From the NCBI GenBank assembly GCA_030691435.1, contig JAUYEK010000017.1, positions 1 through 6,437 on the forward strand: 6,437 nucleotides of DNA, read 5' to 3'. The notes under the pieces are model-generated. The model was not told where the DNA came from. It saw nothing but the letters and a program-made list of their open reading frames with translations, and searched no databases. Positions within the stretch are counted from its first letter, which is position 1. Each line of letters begins with the position of its first letter. Position numbers and translations under genes: made by a program. Below are positions 1 through 5,369 of this stretch, piece by piece. Source of the stretch: Sulfuricella sp. (GTDB lineage Bacteria > Pseudomonadota > Gammaproteobacteria > Burkholderiales > Sulfuricellaceae).

Positions 1-193
1 GGCGGTATACGGTGTGAAAACCACCATACCCTATTACATCGAGATCATGAAGCACCCGGATTTCCGTAGCGGAAAGTTCGACACCAGCTTCGTGGAAACC
101 CACCCCGAGCTAACCAACTACTCGGTCAGCCGCCCCAAGGAACAACTGGCGGCAGCCATTTCAGCGGCAATCGCGGCCCACGTGGGACTGTAA
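1..193 (+). CDS. pycA: Biotin carboxylase subunit (pyruvate carboxylase subunit A / AccC-like), 3' end only
   Basis: This is the last 63 codons of a gene cut by the window start, read in the frame beginning at base 2 and ending with TAA at 191-193. The peptide contains GVKTTIPYYIEIM, then FDTSFVETHPELTNYS, and an alanine-rich tail ending AAHVGL. This is the usual C-terminus of AccC-like biotin carboxylases paired with a separate carboxyltransferase subunit. The family carries out ATP- and bicarbonate-dependent carboxylation of biotin on a carrier protein. The catalytic ATP-grasp region lies outside the window and cannot be checked. The stop is 35 bases before the next gene, with no hairpin between, so the two are very likely cotranscribed. 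A carrier-bearing carboxyltransferase next door favours the pyruvate carboxylase role over acetyl-CoA carboxylase. Confidence 0.87.
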   Translation, partial: AVYGVKTTIPYYIEIMKHPDFRSGKFDTSFVETHPELTNYSVSRPKEQLAAAISAAIAAHVGL

Positions 194-228
194 CTTCAAC
201 TTGATCTTCAAAGAACCTAGGATAAAGC

Positions 229-2079
229 ATGGCTAAAGTTTTTATCAGCGATCTGGTACTACGCGACGGACATCAATCCCTGATTGCGACCCGCATGCGC
301 ACTGAAGACATGCTGCCGATCTGCGCCAAGCTGGACAGCGTGGGCTTCTGGTCGCTGGAAGCCTGGGGCGGCGCGACCTTCGACGCCTGCGTGCGCTTCC
401 TGCGCGAAGACCCGTGGGATCGCCTGAAAGAGCTGCGCAAGGCGCTGCCCAACACCCGCATCCAGATGCTGCTTCGCGGCCAGAACCTGCTCGGCTACCG
501 CAATTATTCGGACGACGTGGTACGCGCCTTCGTCAAGAAATCGGCCGACAACGGCGTGGACGTGTTCCGTATTTTCGACGCCATGAACGACCTGCGCAAT
601 TTGCGCGTTTCCATCGAGGCGGTGAAAGCCAGCGGCAAAATCGCCGAAGGCGCGATCAGCTACACCACCAGCCCGGTGCATAACATTCCCTATTTTGTCG
701 GCCTGGCCAAGGAATTCGAAGCGATGGGATGCGACACCCTGGCCATCAAGGACATGGCCGGCCTGCTCACCCCCGCCACCACGGCGGAACTGGTCAAGGC
801 GATTGCCGCCGCGGTGAAGATGCCGATCCACATGCACAGCCACGCGACATCCGGCCTGTCGGCGATGTGCTTCCTGCGCGCGGTGGAAAACGGCGCGACT
901 ATCCTTGACACCTGCAACTCCTCGTTCGGCGAGGGTTCCAGCCATACCTCCACGGAAAGCATGGTCGCCGCGCTGGCCGGCACCGAATACGACACCGGCT
1001 TGAGCCTGCCGCTACTACAGGAAATCACTGCTTATTTCCGCGAGGTACGCAAAAAATACTGGCAGTTCGAAAGCGCATTCACCGGCGTGGATAGCCGTGT
1101 GCTGGTCAACCAGGTTCCCGGCGGCATGATTTCCAACCTGTCCAACCAGCTGAAGGAACAGGGCGCGCTCAATCGCATGGACGAGGTGTTGGCGGAAATC
1201 CCCCGGGTGCGCGAAGATATGGGCTTCCCTCCGCTGGTCACACCGACATCGCAGATCGTCGGCACCCAGGCAGTCCTGAACGTGCTGACCGGCCAGCGCT
1301 ACAAATCCGTTACCACCGAAGTCAAAAACTACCTGCAAGGCCGCTACGGTAAGACCCCCGGCGAAGTCAACGCGCAGGTGCGCAGCATTGCCATCGGCAG
1401 CGCGGAAGTCATCACCTGCCGCCCGGCCGACCGGCTGGAAGACGAGATGGACAAGCTGCGCGGCGAGATCGAAAGCATCGCCAAGAGCGAGGAGGACGTG
1501 TTGACCTACGCCATGTTCCCGGAGCTGGCTCGCACCTTCCTGCAGGAACGCGCCGCCGGCACGCTCAAACCCGAACCGCTGCTACCGGTCGGCAGCAATC
1601 TTTCCAGCGGCCCGCTTTATTCGCCCAGCGAATTCAATGTCTCCCTGCACGGCGAAACCTACCATATCCACATCACCGGCTCCGGCCGTCCCGGCGAAGA
1701 GCAGCGACCGTTCTTCGTCTCGGTTGACGGGGTACAGGAAGAAGTTATCGTCGAGGCACTCAACGAAGTCGAGGTGTTTGGCGGCGTGATCGGCGGCGGC
1801 AAATCCAAGCCCAAGGAAAGCGGCCCGAAAGCGGGCAGCAAGCGTCCGCGCCCCTCGCATCCGGGCCACGTCACCACCGCCATGCCTGGCGCCATCGTGG
1901 ATGTCCTGGCCGAACCCGGCAAGAAGGTCAAGGCCGGCGACCCGGTGCTGGTGATCGAAGCGATGAAGATGGAGAATGAAGTCCAGGCGCCGATCAGCGG
2001 CATTGTGATCAACGTCTGGATTGCCAAGGGTGACAGCGTCACGCCAGACGAAGCGCTAATGGAAATCCAACCAGAATAA
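229..2079 (+). CDS. pycB: Pyruvate carboxylase subunit B / oxaloacetate decarboxylase alpha-type carboxyltransferase with biotin carrier domain
   Basis: This 616-residue protein transfers the carboxyl group from carboxybiotin to pyruvate, giving oxaloacetate, or runs the reverse reaction in the OadA branch of the family. The DRE-TIM barrel starts with LRDGHQS (residues 11-17, metal ligand D13). It carries IKDMAGLL with K174, the position of the carboxylated lysine, and MHSHATSG with metal ligands H203 and H205. The conserved PYC/OADA domain follows to about residue 450. A Gly/Lys/Pro-rich linker at about 518-550 leads to a biotinyl domain (about 552-616) whose EAMKMENEV puts the biotinylated lysine at K580. 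The ATG is preceded by AGGA at 219-222 with six bases of spacing. Family length is about 590-620, so it is full length. No OadB or OadG gene follows and a biotin carboxylase precedes it, so cytosolic two-subunit pyruvate carboxylase is more likely than a sodium-pumping decarboxylase. The name oadA is often used for the same family. Confidence 0.93.
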   Translation: MAKVFISDLVLRDGHQSLIATRMRTEDMLPICAKLDSVGFWSLEAWGGATFDACVRFLREDPWDRLKELRKALPNTRIQMLLRGQNLLGYRNYSDDVVRAFVKKSADNGVDVFRIFDAMNDLRNLRVSIEAVKASGKIAEGAISYTTSPVHNIPYFVGLAKEFEAMGCDTLAIKDMAGLLTPATTAELVKAIAAAVKMPIHMHSHATSGLSAMCFLRAVENGATILDTCNSSFGEGSSHTSTESMVAALAGTEYDTGLSLPLLQEITAYFREVRKKYWQFESAFTGVDSRVLVNQVPGGMISNLSNQLKEQGALNRMDEVLAEIPRVREDMGFPPLVTPTSQIVGTQAVLNVLTGQRYKSVTTEVKNYLQGRYGKTPGEVNAQVRSIAIGSAEVITCRPADRLEDEMDKLRGEIESIAKSEEDVLTYAMFPELARTFLQERAAGTLKPEPLLPVGSNLSSGPLYSPSEFNVSLHGETYHIHITGSGRPGEEQRPFFVSVDGVQEEVIVEALNEVEVFGGVIGGGKSKPKESGPKAGSKRPRPSHPGHVTTAMPGAIVDVLAEPGKKVKAGDPVLVIEAMKMENEVQAPISGIVINVWIAKGDSVTPDEALMEIQPE

Positions 2080-2083
2080 AGAC

Positions 2084-2157
2084 AGTCCTGAGTTTCGAGT
2101 GCTGAGTCCTGAGTAAAACCATTTGGACTCAGCACACCGCACTCAGGACTCAGGACT
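2084..2157. repeat. Heptamer-built inverted repeat in the pycB-maf spacer
   Basis: The left arm (2084-2114) is AGT followed by four tandem 7-mers: CCTGAGT, TTCGAGT, GCTGAGT and CCTGAGT. The right arm (2127-2157) is the opposite-strand version: ACTCAGC, ACACCGC, ACTCAGG, ACTCAGG, ACT. Pairing base i with base 4241-i gives a 31-position stem with 25 Watson-Crick pairs, 2 possible G-U pairs and 4 mismatches. The loop is 12 bases (2115-2126). The outer 10 pairs (2084-2093 with 2148-2157) are perfect. No T-run follows, so it is not a classical intrinsic terminator. The fixed 7-base period is reminiscent of the short tandem heptamer repeats known between genes in some bacteria, for example the STRR elements of cyanobacteria. 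Family membership here is inference. Confidence 0.85.
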
Positions 2158-2164
2158 CCTTAAC

Positions 2165-2740
2165 TTGAAACTGATATTAGCCTCCACCTCCCCCTACCGG
2201 CGGGAACTCCTTTCGCGCCTCAAACTTCCCTTCGAGGTGTGCTCGCCGGAAGTGGATGAAACGCCGCAACCGGGTGAAACGCCGGCTCAGACCGCCTACC
2301 GTCTGGCGATCGCCAAGGCCAAGGCGCCTGCGAAGAATGTCCCCGAGGCCCTGATCATCGGCTCCGACCAGGTCGCCACGCTCGACGGCCTTCAGCTCGG
2401 CAAACCGCATACCCACGAAAACGCTGTCAAGCAACTCAGCATGATGCGCGGTCGAAGCGTGGTGTTCCATACCGCGCTGTGCCTTTACAACAGTCGCACC
2501 GGCAACACCCAGGCCAGGGAAATTCCCTTCACGGTGCATTTCCGCAAGCTTACCGACGCGCAGATCGAACACTATTTGGTCAAGGAACAGCCCTATAACT
2601 GTGCCGGCAGCGCAAAATCGGAAGGATTGGGCATCGCCCTGATCGAAAAAATGAGCGGTGACGACCCCAACGCATTGATCGGCTTGCCGCTGATCGCCTT
2701 GATTGAAATGCTTGAAAACGAGGACATGCCGGTAATTTAA
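2165..2740 (+). CDS. yceF: Maf-family nucleotide pyrophosphatase, YceF subfamily (7-methyl-GTP pyrophosphatase type)
   Basis: With the TTG at 2165 as start the protein is 191 residues and begins [19 protein letters not shown], the standard Maf N-terminus. An in-frame TTG at 2123 would add 14 residues that merely translate the upstream heptad repeat, so I reject it. Maf motifs are STSPYRR (7-13), SDQV with the presumed catalytic base D68, GKP (79-81), MMRGRS (93-98) and [10 protein letters not shown] (147-156). The segment [13 protein letters not shown] near the C-terminus is typical of YceF. Characterised YceF hydrolyses 7-methyl-GTP to the monophosphate and pyrophosphate, which suggests house-cleaning of modified nucleotides in the cytoplasm. 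The exact substrate here is inferred from subfamily. The only Shine-Dalgarno candidate is AGGA at 2152-2155, nine bases upstream and inside the right arm of the inverted repeat. The stop abuts the next gene's ATG. Confidence 0.9.
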   Translation: MKLILASTSPYRRELLSRLKLPFEVCSPEVDETPQPGETPAQTAYRLAIAKAKAPAKNVPEALIIGSDQVATLDGLQLGKPHTHENAVKQLSMMRGRSVVFHTALCLYNSRTGNTQAREIPFTVHFRKLTDAQIEHYLVKEQPYNCAGSAKSEGLGIALIEKMSGDDPNALIGLPLIALIEMLENEDMPVI

Positions 2741-3460
2741 ATGGCAACTGGCACCCTCTATCTGATTCCGACCACGCTGGGAGAAAGTCCTCTTTCTTCG
2801 ATTATTCCCGAGCAGGTCCGCAATATTGCTGCGTCGCTAACCGTTTTTGTCGCAGAAAACCCCAAAACCGCCCGGCAATACCTGAAACAACTGGAACTTG
2901 CCACGCCGCTACAGGACATCGAAATATTCACCCTCGACAAGCACACCAAGCCGGAGCAACTGGAGCATTTCCTCCAACCCGCGCTGGCAGGGAAAGACCT
3001 CGGGCTGGTATCCGAAGCGGGTTGCCCCGCTGTCGCCGACCCCGGCGCGCTGCTGGTGCGGCTGGCGCACAAGAAAGGGATCAAAGTAGTGCCGCTGGTC
3101 GGCCCCTCCTCCATCCTGCTGGCGCTGATGGCATCGGGCATGAACGGACAGGCTTTCGCCTTCCACGGCTACCTGCCCATACAGAAAGCGGAACGCTGCA
3201 AGAAAATAGCCGAACTGGAGAAGGAGTCGGCGGTCAAGAATCAGACCCAGATTTTTATCGAAACACCCTACCGCAATCAGGCGCTGCTGGAAGACCTCGT
3301 CCAGACCTGCGAACCCGGTACCGAACTGTGCGTCGCCACCGACCTGACCCTGGATAGCGAGCGAATCGATACCCGCACGGTTGGCGCTTGGCGCAAGGGC
3401 TTGCCGGATATCAACAAGAAACCGACGATTTTCCTGCTTTATCGGCCACGCTCAAACTAA
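2741..3460 (+). CDS. SAM-dependent methyltransferase of the tetrapyrrole methylase fold, RsmI-like paralogue
   Basis: This 239-residue protein begins GTLYLIPTTLGE, the glycine-rich first strand of the TP-methylase fold, and has SEAGCPAVADPG (91-102) and VPLVGPSS (about 117-124), the family's SAM-binding and active-site loops. FIETPYRN further on matches the RsmI-like pattern. RsmI itself 2'-O-methylates C1402 of 16S rRNA. However, the first 50 residues here differ from RsmI, lacking the usual ATPIGNL and AAEDTR signatures (ENPKTAR occurs instead). The protein is also shorter than RsmI, which is about 280 residues. I therefore call it a divergent paralogue with unknown substrate. The ATG directly follows the maf TAA with no spacer and no good Shine-Dalgarno sequence in range (AGGA at 2721-2724 is too far), so translational coupling to maf is likely. 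The last 9 bases overlap the end of the convergent rof-like gene. Confidence 0.83.
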   Translation: MATGTLYLIPTTLGESPLSSIIPEQVRNIAASLTVFVAENPKTARQYLKQLELATPLQDIEIFTLDKHTKPEQLEHFLQPALAGKDLGLVSEAGCPAVADPGALLVRLAHKKGIKVVPLVGPSSILLALMASGMNGQAFAFHGYLPIQKAERCKKIAELEKESAVKNQTQIFIETPYRNQALLEDLVQTCEPGTELCVATDLTLDSERIDTRTVGAWRKGLPDINKKPTIFLLYRPRSN

Positions 3461-3706
3461 TTGTTCTTCGAACGATAAAATCCGGTCGAGGCGGATTTCC
3501 TCCACGCTGCCATCCTCGCGGCGAAATTTCAGCCATTCCGCGCCGTCACGGGTGGCTACATCCAGCGGCATGACCTTCTCCACCCTGCCCGGATACTCCA
3601 ACCGATATTTCAGGATCAGCGGTATCCGGCGCAAAACGCTGAATTCCAGACGCTCGTGCTGCATGCAAGCGATCGGCAGGTACTCCTGCGCCATGCTAAC
3701 GGTCAT
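3452..3706 (-). CDS. rof: Rof (YaeO)-like Rho-binding antiterminator
   Basis: This 84-residue protein has the layout of the Rof/YaeO family: YLPIACMQHERLE near the N-terminus (compare YQPINCDDYDNLE of the E. coli protein as I recall it), alternating beta strands in the middle, and EEIRLDRILSFEE near the C-terminus (compare RELRLDKITSF). E. coli Rof binds the RNA-binding domain of Rho and blocks termination. The fold and name here are recognised by motif, not by a search. It lies 15 bases after the sppA stop in the same orientation and in the same reading frame, so it is probably the distal gene of that operon. The start is taken as the ATG at 3706. A second ATG four codons later (3694) is possible, and neither has a convincing Shine-Dalgarno sequence. 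Its stop lies inside the 3' end of the convergent methyltransferase gene. Confidence 0.75.
   Translation of the reverse strand: MTVSMAQEYLPIACMQHERLEFSVLRRIPLILKYRLEYPGRVEKVMPLDVATRDGAEWLKFRREDGSVEEIRLDRILSFEEQLV
3461..3498 (+). terminator. Two small hairpins after the methyltransferase stop; weak terminator candidate
   Basis: Directly after the methyltransferase TAA, 3461-3466 can pair with 3470-3475 (six pairs, one of them G-U, loop of 3). AAATCCG at 3478-3484 then pairs perfectly with CGGATTT at 3492-3498 (loop of 7). The second stem ends in only three T residues, so termination would be inefficient. The structures lie inside the 3' part of the opposite-strand rof-like gene, so they may be chance. 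Confidence 0.2.
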
Positions 3707-3721
3707 GTCGCGAGTTTCACT

Positions 3722-4663
3722 TTAACGCAAGCCCATGCCGCCGTTCGCCAACGGATTGACGGCACTCGCCGTGGCCGCGCCAAAGCGTTTGGCAAAGCGC
3801 TCCGCAATGCCTTCCTGCGGAGTAAAATCGATGATTTCCTCGGCCTTGATGATGTCGCGCGCCACATAGTCGGCACTGCCGAGAGCATCGGCCAAGCCGA
3901 GCTGGATGCTCCTTTCGCCGCTCCAGAACAGGCCGCTGAACATGTCCGGCGTTTCCTTCAGACGCTTGCCGCGCCCCTGGCGCACCACGGTAATGAATTG
4001 CTGGTGGATTTCATTCAGCATTTTCTGGGCATGTTCCTTCTGGCTGGCGTTAACCGGCGAAAAAGGGTCGAGGAATCCCTTGTTTTCACCCGCGGTCATC
4101 AACCGGCGCTCGATTCCCAGCTTTTCCATCGTGCCGGTGAAGCCGAAGCCATCCATCAGCACGCCGATGGAACCGACGATGCTGGCCTTGTCGACGAATA
4201 TCTTGTCGGCGGCGGCTGCAGCGTAATAGCCGCCCGAGGCACAGATATCCTCCACCACGGCATACAAAGGGATTTGCGGATATTTTGCACGCAGGCGCCG
4301 AATTTCGTCGTTGATGTAGCCAGCCTGAACCGGGCTGCCCCCTGGGCTGTTGATTAGCAGGATGACCCCCTGCGTGCCCTTGTCCTTGAAGGCTTCGCGC
4401 AAACCGCCGATCACCCTGTCGGCATGGGTGTCCCCTCCGGCGGCGATCACGCCGCGCAGTTCCACCAATGCGGTGTGCTTGCCGGAAAGAGGCGTCTCCC
4501 CCTTGTTGAACCAGCCCATCATTGCGAACAGCAAAACGAACAGGAACGCCAGAGTCAGCAGCCGAAAAAAGATCGACCACTGCCGCGCCCGGCGTTGTTC
4601 CTGCAAGGCTGACAATGCCAGTTTCTCCAGGGTTTTCCGCTCCCAGTTCTCGGGGTCAGCCAT
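3722..4663 (-). CDS. sppA: Signal peptide peptidase SppA, 36K type (S49 family membrane serine protease)
   Basis: Members of this family degrade cleaved signal peptides and other membrane-associated peptides, with a single N-terminal membrane anchor and an extracytoplasmic catalytic domain. An upstream ATG at 4669 gives MIMADPEN, but the purine run GAAAGG abuts that codon, whereas it sits about 5-6 bases before the second ATG at 4663, so I choose 4663 (314 residues). Numbered from the longer form, a hydrophobic segment spans about 33-54. The peptidase core has LLINSPGGS (104-112), ICASGGYYAA with nucleophile S145, GSIGVLMDGFG (166-176) and GENKGFLDPFSP with K197. The 52-residue Ser-Lys distance equals that of the S147/K199 dyad of Bacillus subtilis SppA, supporting an active Ser/Lys enzyme. 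It lies 41 bases after the HAD gene and just before the rof-like gene. Confidence 0.92.
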   Translation of the reverse strand: MADPENWERKTLEKLALSALQEQRRARQWSIFFRLLTLAFLFVLLFAMMGWFNKGETPLSGKHTALVELRGVIAAGGDTHADRVIGGLREAFKDKGTQGVILLINSPGGSPVQAGYINDEIRRLRAKYPQIPLYAVVEDICASGGYYAAAAADKIFVDKASIVGSIGVLMDGFGFTGTMEKLGIERRLMTAGENKGFLDPFSPVNASQKEHAQKMLNEIHQQFITVVRQGRGKRLKETPDMFSGLFWSGERSIQLGLADALGSADYVARDIIKAEEIIDFTPQEGIAERFAKRFGAATASAVNPLANGGMGLR

Positions 4664-4686
4664 GATCATCCTTTCAATTTCAAGTA

Positions 4687-4692
4687 ATTATA
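4687..4692 (-). promoter_or_regulatory. Candidate -10 element for sppA-rof
   Basis: The 35-40 base gap between the HAD gene and sppA is strikingly AT-rich for this GC-rich window. On the minus strand it contains a perfect TATAAT at 4692-4687, about 23 bases before the preferred sppA start. No good -35 hexamer lies 16-18 bases upstream, so the promoter call is tentative. It could allow sppA-rof expression independent of rluC. Confidence 0.3.
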
Positions 4693-4704
4693 ATATTAGC
4701 ATTA

Positions 4705-5361
4705 TCAGGCATGATCGCTCAGCCACCGGCTCAGCTCGCCAAAATCATCGGCGCAGGCAAGCGGCGACAGCGCCAACAGGCCATCCCGCAGATGCGCGCC
4801 GTAGCTCACGCCGACTGCGGACACGCCGGCATTGCTGGCCATTTGCAAGTCATGGCTGGTGTCGCCGATCATCAGGGTTTTTGCCTGCGGCACACCGAGT
4901 TCGTCCATGATTTCCAGCAACATGCAGGGATGAGGCTTGGAAAAGCACTCATCGGCGCAGCGCGAAGTGTGAAAATATTGGCCCAGGCCGGTTTGCTCAA
5001 AAACACGATCGAGTCCACGCCGTCCCTTGCCGGTTGCCACTGCAAGCAGAAACCCCTCTTCATGCAAAGTAGCCAGGGTTTTGGCTGCACCGGTAAATAG
5101 AGGAATTTCAGTATCCTGCGCAAGGTAATAATGGCGGTAACGCTCCACCAGCGCCTCGTAACCTGAGCGAGGCAATTCGGGGAACAGGGCGGCAATCGCC
5201 TCGTTCAGGCCCAGACCGATAATGTGGCGGGCTTCCCTTTCACTGGGCGCCGGCAAGCCGACATCGCGGCTGGCAGCCTGAATGGAAAAGGCAATGGCCC
5301 CGGCTGAATCCATCAGCGTGCCATCCCAGTCGAAAACCAGCAAATCGAATTGTTTAGGCAT
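4705..5361 (-). CDS. HAD-superfamily phosphatase, phosphoglycolate phosphatase-like (Gph/HAD-IA)
   Basis: This 218-residue cytoplasmic hydrolase has all four HAD motifs. Motif I is FDWDGTLMDS with nucleophile D11 and acid/base D13. Motif II is AVATGKG with T110. The motif III lysine is K142 in SKPHP. Motif IV is MIGDTSHD with metal-binding D167 and D171. A helical cap fits between motifs I and II (about 17-90), as in Gph-type enzymes. Such enzymes hydrolyse small phosphate esters, and phosphoglycolate is the default guess, but substrate cannot be read from sequence. As I recall, genes of this type follow rluC in Pseudomonas and many betaproteobacteria, so the position is conserved. It starts 8 bases after the rluC stop. 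GGAG overlapping the end of rluC, 11 bases upstream, is the likely ribosome binding site, pointing to an rluC-HAD operon. Confidence 0.9.
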   Translation of the reverse strand: MPKQFDLLVFDWDGTLMDSAGAIAFSIQAASRDVGLPAPSEREARHIIGLGLNEAIAALFPELPRSGYEALVERYRHYYLAQDTEIPLFTGAAKTLATLHEEGFLLAVATGKGRRGLDRVFEQTGLGQYFHTSRCADECFSKPHPCMLLEIMDELGVPQAKTLMIGDTSHDLQMASNAGVSAVGVSYGAHLRDGLLALSPLACADDFGELSRWLSDHA

Positions 5362-5369
5362 GCCCTGCT

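Noticed and set aside
259..945. A 228-codon minus-strand open frame opposite pycB
   Set aside because: It lies wholly inside a gene with conserved metal and lysine motifs, and its Arg/His/Gln-rich composition is typical of antisense translation.
2084..2157. Intrinsic terminator after pycB
   Set aside because: The stem is strong but has no following T-run (the next bases are CCTTAAC), so a standard Rho-independent terminator is not supported. An effect on elongation is still possible.
2084..2157. CRISPR array or insertion-sequence terminal repeat
   Set aside because: The units are 7 bases with no spacers of constant length, there is one copy only, and no transposase or target duplication is visible.
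2123..2164. Upstream TTG giving a 14-residue N-terminal extension of the Maf protein
   Set aside because: The extension is only the translated heptad repeat, and Maf proteins normally begin at the [13 protein letters not shown] segment that starts at 2165.
3656..4357. A 233-codon plus-strand open frame opposite sppA
   Set aside because: It is antisense to a gene with intact S49 catalytic motifs. The peptide is His/Ala/Arg-rich and matches no family I recognise, as expected of an antisense shadow in GC-rich DNA.
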